Positions 30,159 through 38,889 of a stretch of 64,000 nucleotides of DNA are shown here, piece by piece (the first letter of the stretch is position 1; the number at the start of each line of letters is the position of its first letter). The translations under genes were made by a program, and so were the position numbers. The notes below the pieces were generated by a model. The model saw only the letters and a list, made by a program, of their open reading frames with translations. It made no database searches and was not told the DNA's origin. Origin of the DNA: Ralstonia pickettii (lineage in GTDB: Bacteria > Pseudomonadota > Gammaproteobacteria > Burkholderiales > Burkholderiaceae); the NCBI RefSeq assembly GCF_016466415.2, contig NZ_CP066772.2, positions 1,054,001 to 1,118,000 on the forward strand, written 5' to 3'.

Positions 30159-31010
30159 ATGAGCAACCTCGCTCAAAAACTGAATGAACTGGGCCGCACG
30201 GCCGCACATCCATCGAATCAGTCGATCTATCAGCCCAGGCAGCAAGGCCTGAAATTCCCCAAGCTGCCCGAATTCACCATGTTTGCCGAAGAGCGCCAGC
30301 ATCGCAAAGAGCGACTGGTGGCAGCCTGCCGCGCATTCGCGCTGCACAACCTCGATTACGGCTTTGCCGGCCATCTGACCGTGCGCGATCCGGAGTTTCC
30401 GGAGTTGTACTGGACCAACCCGATGGCCGTGCATTTCTCGCAGGTCAAGCTTTCCAACCTGATCCTTGCCGACCACAATGGCAAGGTCATCGAAGGCTCG
30501 TATGCGCTGAACCGTGCCGGCTTCGTATTGCACGCAGCGGTGCATGAAGCCAACTCAGACATCGTGGCGATGTGCCACGCGCATACCGTCTACGGCACCG
30601 CATTCGCGGCGTTGGGCCGGCCGCTCGATCCGATCACGCAGGACGCCGCGGCATTTTTCGAGGACCACGTCGTCATCAAGGACGAGGCCGGTGCCGTTGC
30701 TGTTGAAGAGAGGGCCGGCACGTCGATCTGCGACCACTTCAAGAACGTGAAGGCTGCCATCCACCAGAACCACGGTCTGCTGACCGTCAGCCGCCACAGC
30801 ATTGAAGCGGCCGCCTTCTGGTTTATCGCGCTGGAACGCTGCTGCCAGCAACAGTTGCTGATTGAAGCCACCGGAGCCAAGCCGGTGATGGTGTCGGAAT
30901 ACAGCTCGCGCTACAGCCGTGAACACGTCGGCAGCGAATACATCGGCTGGCTCCATTTCCAGCCGATCTACGAGCAACTGGTGCAGACCAACCCCGACAT
31001 GTTCGACTGA
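30159..31010 (+). CDS. Class II aldolase/adducin family protein
   Basis: A 283-residue zinc-dependent class II aldolase/adducin-type protein. Zinc ligands are expected in MCHAHTVYG (His-x-His) and in HQNHGLLT. Relatives include L-fuculose-phosphate aldolase and decarboxylases of hydroxylated acids. The N-terminal 40 residues form an extension rich in polar residues. It is followed by an ACS-type MFS transporter in the same direction with 105 bases between, so the pair probably takes up and degrades one substrate, which I cannot name. Confidence 0.85.
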   Translation: MSNLAQKLNELGRTAAHPSNQSIYQPRQQGLKFPKLPEFTMFAEERQHRKERLVAACRAFALHNLDYGFAGHLTVRDPEFPELYWTNPMAVHFSQVKLSNLILADHNGKVIEGSYALNRAGFVLHAAVHEANSDIVAMCHAHTVYGTAFAALGRPLDPITQDAAAFFEDHVVIKDEAGAVAVEERAGTSICDHFKNVKAAIHQNHGLLTVSRHSIEAAAFWFIALERCCQQQLLIEATGAKPVMVSEYSSRYSREHVGSEYIGWLHFQPIYEQLVQTNPDMFD

Positions 31011-31115
31011 TACCGCAACGCAATTTATCAACGGCGATCAAGGACCAGCGGGCCGGCCTTGGTACACGATCCGGCCCCCCCGGAACGGCCCGCTAGAGGA
31101 TGACTGGAGACAACG

Positions 31116-32423
31116 ATGTTGAAGACTGCACATGGTGGTGAAGCCGCCATCCATGCCGACTTGGAGGAAGCCGCCTACACCAAGGTGACCTTGCGGCTGA
31201 TCCCCTTCCTGTTCCTGTGCTACGTGTTTGCCTACCTCGATCGCGTCAACGTGGGCTTCGCCAAGCTGCAGATGCTGTCGGACCTCAAGTTCAGCGAAAC
31301 GATTTACGGCTTGGGCGCCGGCATTTTCTTCATTGGCTACTTTCTGATGGAAGTGCCCAGCAATCTGGCGCTGCATCGGTTTGGCGCACGCAAGTGGATC
31401 GCCCGGATCATGATCAGTTGGGGCATCTTGTCCGCTGCCATGATCTTCGTGAAGACGCCCACAGCCTTCTATGTACTGCGCTTCCTGCTGGGGGTAGCGG
31501 AGGCCGGTTTCTTCCCAGGAATCATTCTTTACCTCACGTATTGGTATCCGGCCTCGCGGCGCTCCAAGGTCACGGCGCTGTTCATGACGGGCATTCCAAT
31601 TGCGGGTGTGGTGGGTGGGCCGCTGTCCGGCTGGATTCTGGATCGCTTCCACAACGTGAATGGCATGCACGAATGGCAGTGGCTTTTCCTGTTGGAAGCG
31701 ATTCCATCGCTAGTGGCGGGTGTGGTCACGTTCTTCTATCTGGACGATAGGATTCGTGACGCGAAGTGGCTTGATGCCGATGAGAAGGCCGTTCTTGAGC
31801 GAGAGCTCGCGAGCGACTCCGGCAAGATTGAAGTGCACAACGCCAGCGGTGCATTTACAAATGCGCGAGTCTGGGTCCTGTGTGCCTGCTATTTCGGGAT
31901 CATCATGGGCCTGTACGGCATCAGCTTCTGGCTGCCGACGCTTATCAAGGCTTCCGGTGTGACCAGCGCATTCGATGTCGGCCTGCTCACCATGATTCCG
32001 TATGGCGCCGCTGCCGTTGCGATGGTGATGATTGGTCGCAGTTCAGACCGCACCAAGGAGCGCCGTTGGCACGTTGCGTTGCCGGCCATAGTTGGCGCGG
32101 TAGGTCTGACGGCCAGCACGTTCGTGTCGCATCAGCCCGCCATGGCTGTTCTGGCGCTCACCTTCGCGACGATCGGAATTCTGGGCGCGTTGTGCCAGTT
32201 CTGGTCGATCCCACCGGCATTTCTGGGTGGCGCGGCTGCAGCGGCTGGTATTGCCTTGATCAATTCGGTGGGCAATCTGGCGGGATTTGTCAGCCCATAT
32301 CTGGTGGGCTGGATTAAAGACGCCACGAATAGCACGGACTTGGGCTTGTACTGTGTGGCCGCATCGCTGATCGCGGCCGCCGCGATTGTCCTGACGGTAC
32401 CGAAAAAGGTGGTGAATCGCTGA
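31116..32423 (+). CDS. MFS transporter, anion:cation symporter (ACS) type
   Basis: A 435-residue twelve-segment major-facilitator permease. The segment YLDRVNVGFAKLQM in TM1-2 and LTYWYPASRRSKVTALF in the central part are hallmarks of the ACS family (phthalate, tartrate, galactarate and hexuronate permeases). The gap to the aldolase gene holds an 8-bp inverted repeat (AGCGGGCC at 31047, GGCCCGCT at 31087) that could attenuate transcription. It converges with the iclR gene. The substrate is probably an organic anion used by the aldolase-containing pathway. Confidence 0.88.
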   Translation: MLKTAHGGEAAIHADLEEAAYTKVTLRLIPFLFLCYVFAYLDRVNVGFAKLQMLSDLKFSETIYGLGAGIFFIGYFLMEVPSNLALHRFGARKWIARIMISWGILSAAMIFVKTPTAFYVLRFLLGVAEAGFFPGIILYLTYWYPASRRSKVTALFMTGIPIAGVVGGPLSGWILDRFHNVNGMHEWQWLFLLEAIPSLVAGVVTFFYLDDRIRDAKWLDADEKAVLERELASDSGKIEVHNASGAFTNARVWVLCACYFGIIMGLYGISFWLPTLIKASGVTSAFDVGLLTMIPYGAAAVAMVMIGRSSDRTKERRWHVALPAIVGAVGLTASTFVSHQPAMAVLALTFATIGILGALCQFWSIPPAFLGGAAAAAGIALINSVGNLAGFVSPYLVGWIKDATNSTDLGLYCVAASLIAAAAIVLTVPKKVVNR

Positions 32424-32469
32424 ACAGGCGGCGGGGCGGCCGGCCCTGCCGCAAAGAGGGGGCGGGTGC

Positions 32470-33237
32470 CTACAGCACCCGCATGATCGACAGCGCAGTG
32501 TCCTGTAGAACCTGCAGTACCCGCTGCAAGGCGTGCTCGGTGGTTTCTTCACCGACCTGCATATTCACGCTCAGCGCGGCGATCACGTTGCCGTGCCGGT
32601 CACGCAACGGCACGGCCACGCCCCGCACGCCAATCTGCAACTGCTGTTCGACCACGGCGTAGTCCTGCCGGCCGGCCTTGCGGATTTCATCGAACAGGCG
32701 GTCCCGCTGCAGGATCGTGTAAGGCGTGTACGGCGTCAGCACACAGGTTTCCAGCCATGCCTTGACCTTCTGCTCGGGTTGCGCGGCCAGCATCATCACA
32801 CCGGCCGACGCGAGTGGGGCGGGCACGCGTGCACCCAGGACGAATCCCGTGCTCATGACCCGGCTGGTGCTGGTGCGCGAAATGAAAACGAGCTCCCAAT
32901 CATCCAGCACGCTGAGGTACGCCACCTCGCCCACGGCGGCGGTCACCTGCTGCAGGAACGGCTGCACCGTGCGCGGCAGTCGCGCCGAATCGAAGTACGA
33001 CCAGCCCACCTTCAGCACGCGCGGCGTCAGACTGAACAGCGTGCCTTCGCTGGTGAGGTAGCCCAGGTGTTCAAGCGTCAGCAGGTAACGGCGCGCGGCT
33101 GTGCGGGTAAGACCGGTCAGCTCGGCGGCCTGGGTGGGCGTCAACCGCGGGTGCTCGTGGTCGAATGCCTCCAGGATCGCGAGCCCTTTTTCCAGCCCGG
33201 CGATCCAGTCGCGCCGGTTCAGCGGTTCCTTCGTCAT
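32470..33237 (-). CDS. IclR-family regulator (PcaR/PobR-type)
   Basis: A 255-residue IclR-type regulator with an N-terminal winged helix (TPTQAAELTGLTRTAARRYL, residues about 33-52) and a C-terminal effector domain including GVRGVAVPLRDRHGNVIAAL. The closest sense I have is the PcaR/PcaU/PobR branch that controls protocatechuate and beta-ketoadipate genes. It is divergent from the QuiC-type dehydratase gene, whose product is protocatechuate, with 130 bases between. The ATG at 33237 is preferred over an upstream start inside the promoter. Confidence 0.9.
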   Translation of the reverse strand: MTKEPLNRRDWIAGLEKGLAILEAFDHEHPRLTPTQAAELTGLTRTAARRYLLTLEHLGYLTSEGTLFSLTPRVLKVGWSYFDSARLPRTVQPFLQQVTAAVGEVAYLSVLDDWELVFISRTSTSRVMSTGFVLGARVPAPLASAGVMMLAAQPEQKVKAWLETCVLTPYTPYTILQRDRLFDEIRKAGRQDYAVVEQQLQIGVRGVAVPLRDRHGNVIAALSVNMQVGEETTEHALQRVLQVLQDTALSIMRVL

Positions 33238-33264
33238 GGCGATAACCCTAAAAACGAGCGATAT

Positions 33265-33291
33265 GTGCGCATGATTGTACGGTGATCGCAC
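33265..33291. promoter_or_regulatory. GTGCG/CGCAC inverted half-sites in iclR-quiC promoter
   Basis: GTGCGC at 33265 and TCGCAC at 33286 are oppositely oriented half-sites in the 130-base divergent region, with a further GCGCGAA nearby at 33298. The half-site GTGCG resembles that in the promoter of the MHS/AroE operon at 28934. This suggests one regulator, perhaps the IclR protein, for both units. Confidence 0.4.
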
Positions 33292-33367
33292 GCTGTTGCG
33301 CGAATGCCGCTTGTGAATGCGGGGTGTGGCCACCTACGCTGCGGGCATCGTCAGACAACGCATCGCC

Positions 33368-35254
33368 ATGAATTCGCTCCGCGCAGCGCGCTATCCCAAA
33401 TGCATCGCCACCGTGTGCCTGTCCGGCACGCTGCCTGAAAAGCTGGAGGCGGCGGCCGCTGCCGGTTTTGATGGCATCGAGATCTTCGAAAACGATCTGC
33501 TGAACTTCGACGGTTCCCCGGCCCGCGCGCGTCAGATGGCGGCAGACCTCGGGCTTGCGATCATGCTGTACCAGCCGTTCCGCGATTTCGAAGCCATGCC
33601 GCGTGCGTTGTTCGCCCGAAACCTGGCGCGCGCCGAGCGCAAGTTCGACGTGATGGCCGAACTGGGTGTCGAGACGGTGCTGGTATGCAGCAACGTGCAG
33701 GACATCGCCATCGACGACCCGGCGCGCGCGGCAGACGATCTGCGCCAGATGGCGGAAGCTGCGGCCGGGCGTGGGCTGCGCGTGGGTTATGAAGCGCTGG
33801 CATGGGGGCGGCACACGCGAACCTGGCGGCAAGCGTGGCAAATCGTGCAGCAGGCTGACCACCCGGCGCTCGGGCTGATTCTCGACAGCTTCCATACGCT
33901 GTCGCTGGGCGACACGTTGGATGGCCTTAGCAACGTGCCGGCGGACAAGCTCTTCTTCGTGCAGTTTGCGGATGCGCCAAGGCTGTCGATGGACGTACTG
34001 TCCTGGAGCCGGCATCACCGTAACTTCCCGGGGCAGGGCGACCTGCCGGTGACGGACTTTGCGCGCGACTTGCTTGCTGCGGGCTATACCGGGCCCTTGT
34101 CGCTCGAAGTCTTCAATGACGATTTCCGCTCCGCGCCCGCGCGGCTCACGGCGCTGGATGGCATGCGTTCACTACTCTGGCTGGAGTCCGAAGCGGGCGG
34201 CGCAGAACTGCCGGCCGCAGCTCAATTTGAAGGCGTGGACTTCCTGGAGTTTGCCGTCGATGCCGCAGCAGGGCGGGAGCTTGAAATGCGCCTGCGTGCA
34301 CTGGGTTTTGCCTTTGCCGGGCACCATCGCTCCAAGGCCGTTGACCTGTATCGGCAAGGCCGCGTCAACGTGATCCTGAACATGGAGCAGGACAGCGCGG
34401 CGTCGGAGCATTTCGAGCTGCATGGGCCGTCTGTCTGCGCGATCGGCCTGAAGGTGGACGACGCCGAGCGCGCCATGGCACGCGCACGTGTGCTGTGCGC
34501 CCAGGAGTGGCGCGGGCCGGTGGGGCCTGCCGAACGCAGCATTCCCGCGCTGCGGGCCCCCGATGGCACGCTGCTCTATCTGATCGACGACCGCCAAGCC
34601 GATCGCAGCATCTACGAAAGCGATTTCGTTCTCCATCCTGGCATGCAGGACGATGCAGCGGGATTGGCATCGATCGACCACGTCGCGCAGGCGCTGCCCG
34701 CACATCGGCTCGACAGCTTCGTGCTGTTCTACCGGGCCATCTTCGGCATGGAAGCCGAACCCGAACAGGAGATTGCCGACCCGTACGGCCTCGTGAAAAG
34801 CCGTGCGATGGTGAGCCCCGACCGCAACGTGCGGATTCCGCTCAACGTATCGGAGAGCGGGCGCACCGCCACCGGCCGGTTCATTGCCGCCTACGCGGGC
34901 TCGGGCGTGCATCACATTGCCTTGCGCACCGAGCGGCTGTTCGAAACCATTGAGGCCATCGACCGCGGCGCGGCCCACCTGCAGCATGTGCCCGAGAACT
35001 ACTACGACGACGTCGCCGCCCGCCTGGGGCTGGACGATGCGCTGCTCACCCGCCTGCACGACGATGGTCTGCTCTACGACCGCGACCCGCACGGCGACTT
35101 CCTGCACACCTACACCGAGCCCTTTCGCGAGCGCTTCTTCTTCGAGCTTGTCCAGCGCAACGGCTACCTGGGCTACGGCGCGGCAAACGCCGCTGTGCGC
35201 ATGGCCGTACAGGCGCAACTGAGCCGCACCACCACCAATACGGCTGACCACTGA
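33368..35254 (+). CDS. quiC: 3-dehydroshikimate dehydratase, fused TIM-barrel/HPPD-like (QuiC-type)
   Basis: A 628-residue two-domain protein. Residues about 1-285 form a sugar-phosphate isomerase/AP-endonuclease-2-type TIM barrel (YPKCIATVCLSGTLPEKLEA, LILDSFHTLSLGD, GPLSLEVFNDDFR). Residues about 290-628 are a degenerate 4-hydroxyphenylpyruvate dioxygenase-like module (SIDHVAQAL, GVHHIALRT, RFFFELVQRNGYLGYG). This architecture is that of bacterial QuiC/QsuB-like dehydratases, which convert 3-dehydroshikimate to protocatechuate in the barrel domain. The downstream porin and divergent IclR regulator fit quinate or shikimate use. The function of the HPPD-like half is uncertain. Confidence 0.88.
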   Translation: MNSLRAARYPKCIATVCLSGTLPEKLEAAAAAGFDGIEIFENDLLNFDGSPARARQMAADLGLAIMLYQPFRDFEAMPRALFARNLARAERKFDVMAELGVETVLVCSNVQDIAIDDPARAADDLRQMAEAAAGRGLRVGYEALAWGRHTRTWRQAWQIVQQADHPALGLILDSFHTLSLGDTLDGLSNVPADKLFFVQFADAPRLSMDVLSWSRHHRNFPGQGDLPVTDFARDLLAAGYTGPLSLEVFNDDFRSAPARLTALDGMRSLLWLESEAGGAELPAAAQFEGVDFLEFAVDAAAGRELEMRLRALGFAFAGHHRSKAVDLYRQGRVNVILNMEQDSAASEHFELHGPSVCAIGLKVDDAERAMARARVLCAQEWRGPVGPAERSIPALRAPDGTLLYLIDDRQADRSIYESDFVLHPGMQDDAAGLASIDHVAQALPAHRLDSFVLFYRAIFGMEAEPEQEIADPYGLVKSRAMVSPDRNVRIPLNVSESGRTATGRFIAAYAGSGVHHIALRTERLFETIEAIDRGAAHLQHVPENYYDDVAARLGLDDALLTRLHDDGLLYDRDPHGDFLHTYTEPFRERFFFELVQRNGYLGYGAANAAVRMAVQAQLSRTTTNTADH

Positions 35255-35375
35255 GTCACGAAGACTTTGGCGCTCGCGGTCGTGCGGCCGTGGGCGTTAT
35301 CCACGCAACACCACGGCTGCGCGGGCAGCCGTTGCACATCCATCCCCATCACATCAAAGAGGAGACAAGGGAGCC

Positions 35376-36440
35376 ATGAACAAGACAATGATTGCCGCAT
35401 TGGTGCTCGGAGCCACGAGCCTGCCAGCGGCAGCGCAAACCACCGGCGGTGTCACGCTCTACGGGCTGATCGACACCACCATCCGCTACAGCACGCACGA
35501 AAACGCGGCAGGCAACAGCAATCTGCAGATGATGGACGGCGTGCTGACCGGTAGCCGCTGGGGCCTGCGTGGCACCGAAGACCTGGGTGGCGGCACCAAG
35601 GCCATGTTCATCCTGGAATCGGGCTTCTTCCCCGATACCGGCGGCAGCCAGCAGGGCGGGCGACTGTTCGGACGCACCGCGGTGGTGGGCCTGGAAGGCG
35701 ACTACGGCAAGCTCTACCTCGGCCGGCAATACACGCTGGCACACGAGGTTTTGTCTTCGTACGAGGCGATGGCGTTTGCCAACAACTCCATCGTCGGCTA
35801 TCAGGGCGGCAACTACACCGGCCTGCGCTACGACAACACGGTCAAGTACATCAAGTCGTTCGGCGGTCTGCAGCTTGCCGGCGCATGGACGTTTGGCGAA
35901 GCAGCCGGCAGCTTCAGCAAGAGTTCGGCCGGCGCCGGCTCGATCGTCTACAGCATGGGCTCGGCTGAAGTGGGCGCGGTGTATCAGGTCACGCGCGATG
36001 TGTCGTCGGCGTTCTTCGGCGCGGTGCCGGCGGCGCTTGCCAGCAAGCAGACGGTCTGGGGCTTTGGCGGCAAGCTCGATACGTCGATTGCCACGTGGTA
36101 CCTCGGTTATACGAACAGCCGCCTCGACGTGGCCGACTACAAGAACCAGGCCGGCTATGTTGGTGCAAAGGTGCCGATCTCCGGCGCACTGAGTTTCATC
36201 GGCACCGTGCAGTACGACTGGATGAAACACCTCGATGCCAGCGGCAAGCGCCTGACCACCGCTGGCATGCTCGACTACGCCTTCAGCAAGCGCACCGACG
36301 TCTACGCCGAAGTGGACTACACCCGCCTGCAGGGCGCCTGGGTTGCTCTGAACAGCGCCGCCGCATTCAACAATTCGGGCAACACGTACGGCAACAACTC
36401 GCGGTTGGGCGTGATGCTGGGCGTGCGGCATAAGTTCTGA
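35376..36440 (+). CDS. Gram-negative porin (trimeric, beta-proteobacterial type)
   Basis: A 354-residue outer-membrane porin. It has a signal peptide (about residues 1-20, ending AAA), then the family N-terminus SVTLYGLIDTTIRY-like block (here GGVTLYGLIDTTIRY), the loop 3 motif and a C-terminal beta-signature ending in phenylalanine (GVMLGVRHKF). It follows quiC by 121 bases in the same direction and ends at a strong terminator. It probably serves entry of the aromatic or alicyclic acids used by this cluster. Specificity is inferred from context. Confidence 0.92.
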   Translation: MNKTMIAALVLGATSLPAAAQTTGGVTLYGLIDTTIRYSTHENAAGNSNLQMMDGVLTGSRWGLRGTEDLGGGTKAMFILESGFFPDTGGSQQGGRLFGRTAVVGLEGDYGKLYLGRQYTLAHEVLSSYEAMAFANNSIVGYQGGNYTGLRYDNTVKYIKSFGGLQLAGAWTFGEAAGSFSKSSAGAGSIVYSMGSAEVGAVYQVTRDVSSAFFGAVPAALASKQTVWGFGGKLDTSIATWYLGYTNSRLDVADYKNQAGYVGAKVPISGALSFIGTVQYDWMKHLDASGKRLTTAGMLDYAFSKRTDVYAEVDYTRLQGAWVALNSAAAFNNSGNTYGNNSRLGVMLGVRHKF

Positions 36441-36463
36441 TTGCTTGGTTCGTTCTCGCAATG

Positions 36464-36498
36464 AAAAAAAGCCCGCCAATGTTCCGGCGGGCTTTTTT
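36464..36498. terminator. Bidirectional Rho-independent terminator, porin/amino-acid oxidase
   Basis: Seven A residues precede a perfect 7-bp stem (GCCCGCC pairing with GGCGGGC, 8-base loop), which is followed by six T residues. It can therefore terminate both the porin transcript and the convergent oxidase transcript. Confidence 0.92.
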
Positions 36499-36508
36499 CA
36501 TGCTGCGA

Positions 36509-37762
36509 TCAATGCAGCGGGCAATCTCGCGCGATCACGTCGCCTACCATGGCAGCGGTTGCGCCAGACAGCGTCCAGCCCAGATGCCCATGGCCCGTGT
36601 TGTAGAACACGCGCGCGTGCCGCCCACGGCCGACGCGCGGCATCATGTCCGGCATCATCGGGCGCAAGCCGGCCCAGGGCACCACACGCGAGGTACCAAT
36701 CGCAAAGTTGCGGCGTGTCCATGCCACCAGCGGTTCGATGCGGTCCGCGCGGATATCGCGGTTGTAGCCGTTGAATTCCGCCGTGCCCGCCACGCGGAAG
36801 CGGCCAGTGCCCAGGCGGCTCGTCACGATCTTCGCGCTCTCATCCAGCAGGCTGACCCACGGCGCGCCTTGCACGCTGGCATCGTCGTCCAGGTGGACCG
36901 TGATCGAATAGCCCTTGACCGGATACACGTTGATGCGATCGCCCACCAGTTGTGCGATATGCCGGCTGCCCACGCCCGCGCACACGACCATCGCATCGGC
37001 GGCAAGGTCCTGTACGACATTCGCCGCGGTGGTGGAAAGGCGGTCATCGAGCGTGGTTTGCAGCAGCAGGCGCACGCCGCTTTCGGTGGTTTCCACATCG
37101 CGCACATCCACGCCGTGCATGAACCGCACGCCGCGCTTCTCACACGCCTGCGCCAGGCCGCGCGTGAACTTGTGGATGTCACCGGTGGCGTCGGATGCGG
37201 TGAAATAGCCGCCGTAGTAGTTGCCGCGCAGCGTCGGCTCAATGGCGGCAATCTCCTCGGGGCTCACGGCGTGCCGCTCAAGCCCGCCGGCGACGAGCAG
37301 GGCGTTGGCCTTGCCTGCTGCCGCAAAGCTGGCCTTGTCGTGATAGACGTGCAGAATGCCGCGCTTCTGCAGGTCGAAATCGATCTGCTCCCGTTCGGCC
37401 ATCGCAAACAGATGCTTGCGTGCCTCGATGGCCATGCGTGTGGTCTCGATGGTGTTGCGGCGGTAGTGCGCGATGCTGGCGACGAACTCGCCGATCCACG
37501 AGTATTTGTGCCACGAGGGCTTGGGATTGAGCAGCAGCGGGGCGTCGTTGCGCAGCATCCATTTGATGCCTTTGAGCAGCGTGCCGGTGCTGTTCCAGAC
37601 TTCTGCGTTGCTGGCGGAAAGCTGCCCGCCGTTGGCGAACGAGGTTTCCATGGCCGGGTACAGGTGGCGGTCGAGCACCGTGACCTGATAGCCGAGTTGC
37701 GAGAGCGTGTAGGCAGTGGTGACGCCGGATATGCCGGCGCCGACGATGACGATGTGCGTCAT
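36509..37762 (-). CDS. FAD-dependent D-amino-acid dehydrogenase/glycine oxidase-like (DadA family)
   Basis: A 417-residue FAD oxidoreductase. The N-terminal dinucleotide fold VIVGAGISGVTTAYTL is followed by TSFANGGQLSASNAEVWN, characteristic of DadA-type D-amino-acid dehydrogenases, and a C-terminal GHGHLGWTLSGATA FAD-binding block. It would oxidatively deaminate a D-amino acid or glycine to a keto acid and ammonia. A tandem glycine riboswitch directly upstream strongly suggests induction by glycine and therefore glycine as substrate. No signal peptide; probably membrane-associated at the cytoplasmic face. Confidence 0.9.
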   Translation of the reverse strand: MTHIVIVGAGISGVTTAYTLSQLGYQVTVLDRHLYPAMETSFANGGQLSASNAEVWNSTGTLLKGIKWMLRNDAPLLLNPKPSWHKYSWIGEFVASIAHYRRNTIETTRMAIEARKHLFAMAEREQIDFDLQKRGILHVYHDKASFAAAGKANALLVAGGLERHAVSPEEIAAIEPTLRGNYYGGYFTASDATGDIHKFTRGLAQACEKRGVRFMHGVDVRDVETTESGVRLLLQTTLDDRLSTTAANVVQDLAADAMVVCAGVGSRHIAQLVGDRINVYPVKGYSITVHLDDDASVQGAPWVSLLDESAKIVTSRLGTGRFRVAGTAEFNGYNRDIRADRIEPLVAWTRRNFAIGTSRVVPWAGLRPMMPDMMPRVGRGRHARVFYNTGHGHLGWTLSGATAAMVGDVIARDCPLH

Positions 37763-37817
37763 GGCGGTCCCTATGGAGTGATGTCATGACCGGACGATCC
37801 GGTCGGCTCACCCCATC

Positions 37818-38010
37818 TGTCTCGGGACCTGAGAGCTTGGGCGTCAGCAGCGCTGGCGCCTTCCCCTTCGGTGGGCGCACGCGTGTACGCCTCTCTCCAG
37901 ATTCGCAGTCGACGCCACAGTCCTTTTGCCTGAGAGTTTCCGGGGTGGTTGCTCCATCGGCGCCGGGCGTTGCGCGCGTGTGCGTTGAGCCCGGTCTCTC
38001 CTGCGGCGTG
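37818..38010 (-). ncRNA. Tandem glycine riboswitch (gcvT-type) upstream of amino-acid oxidase
   Basis: Reading the minus strand, aptamer 1 (about 38010-37918) has the conserved GGAGAGACC opening, GGCGCCGATGGAGCAACC in the middle and the closing AACTCTCAGGCAAAAGGAC. Aptamer 2 (about 37900-37820) has GGAGAGAG, CGCCCACCGAAGGGG and AGCTCTCAGGTCCCGAGAC. The layout, with a short linker, is that of cooperative tandem glycine riboswitches. The remaining 57 bases before the ATG at 37762 form the expression platform; in this class glycine usually turns the gene on. The rest of 37763-38077 holds no gene. Confidence 0.92.
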
Positions 38011-38077
38011 TTGCAGCTGTCGTTGGTGCTTCAGCCGCGCCTGCGTGCTGCCGGTGTGGGCAGCGGGGGGGAGTGTG

Positions 38078-38869
38078 TCACGGGTTGTGAGGTTCGGCAA
38101 GTCGGGCTGCACCCGGTGAGACGGACGGCGTGTCATCCTTCAGGTCGACGCCACTGCGGCCCAGCGCCAGCGCGCCGTTGAGCAGATACACCAGTCGGGT
38201 CGCTGCCTGGTCATAGGCCTGGCCAGCCGGCCGCACATTCGAGATGCAGTTCCGCTCCGCATCGGAACGGCCAACACGCGGGGCGTAGGTCAGGTAAATG
38301 CCTAGGCTGTCAGGCGAACTCAACCCTGGCCGCTCACCGATCAGCATCACCACCTGCCGCGCGCCCAGCAGCGCACCGATCTCATCCCCCAGCGCAACGC
38401 GGGACTGCTCGGCGATGGCAACTGGCCCGATCGACCAGCCGGCCGGCAGAAGCTCACGCACGCTGCATAGCAGCGGCACGGCATGGCTGTGCACCGCCAA
38501 TGCGGAGAGCCCATCGGCAATCACGAAGACAACGTCGAACGGCTGCGCTGGCCGCAACGCGCCGAGTCTTGCGCGGCTGGCCTCGTCAAGGCGCCGGCCA
38601 AGGTCGGGACGGCGCAGATATTCCGCGCGATCTGCAGCCGCGCTGTGCGTCGCCACAGCTGAGAAGCCCGCTTCCTCAAGTGCCGCCGCCACCGCGGCGC
38701 TATCGAGCGGCAGGTGTACGGCATCGCGCGCCTGGGCATGCGCCACGCCAAACGCCAGCACGGCGTTGGTCGTCTGGCTGTTGCCGGCGCGGCCCAGCGC
38801 GATACGGGCGTCGGTAAAGGCGCGCAGGTGCGCCCACGGATTGGGCTGAACGAGGGTGTGTTTCGGCAT
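38078..38869 (-). CDS. eutC: Ethanolamine ammonia-lyase small subunit
   Basis: The 263-residue light chain of adenosylcobalamin-dependent ethanolamine ammonia-lyase, which splits ethanolamine into acetaldehyde and ammonia. Conserved blocks include DVVFVIADGLSALAV, GEIGALLGARQVVMLIGERPG in part (here DEIGALLGARQ and LIGERPGLSSPDSLG) and the Cys-containing NCISNVRPAG near the cobalamin. The ATG at 38869 gives a start similar to other short EutC proteins. It follows eutB by 20 bases. No carboxysome-shell or permease genes accompany it in this window. Confidence 0.95.
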   Translation of the reverse strand: MPKHTLVQPNPWAHLRAFTDARIALGRAGNSQTTNAVLAFGVAHAQARDAVHLPLDSAAVAAALEEAGFSAVATHSAAADRAEYLRRPDLGRRLDEASRARLGALRPAQPFDVVFVIADGLSALAVHSHAVPLLCSVRELLPAGWSIGPVAIAEQSRVALGDEIGALLGARQVVMLIGERPGLSSPDSLGIYLTYAPRVGRSDAERNCISNVRPAGQAYDQAATRLVYLLNGALALGRSGVDLKDDTPSVSPGAARLAEPHNP

Positions 38870-38889
38870 GTTTGGCTTCTCCACCGAGT

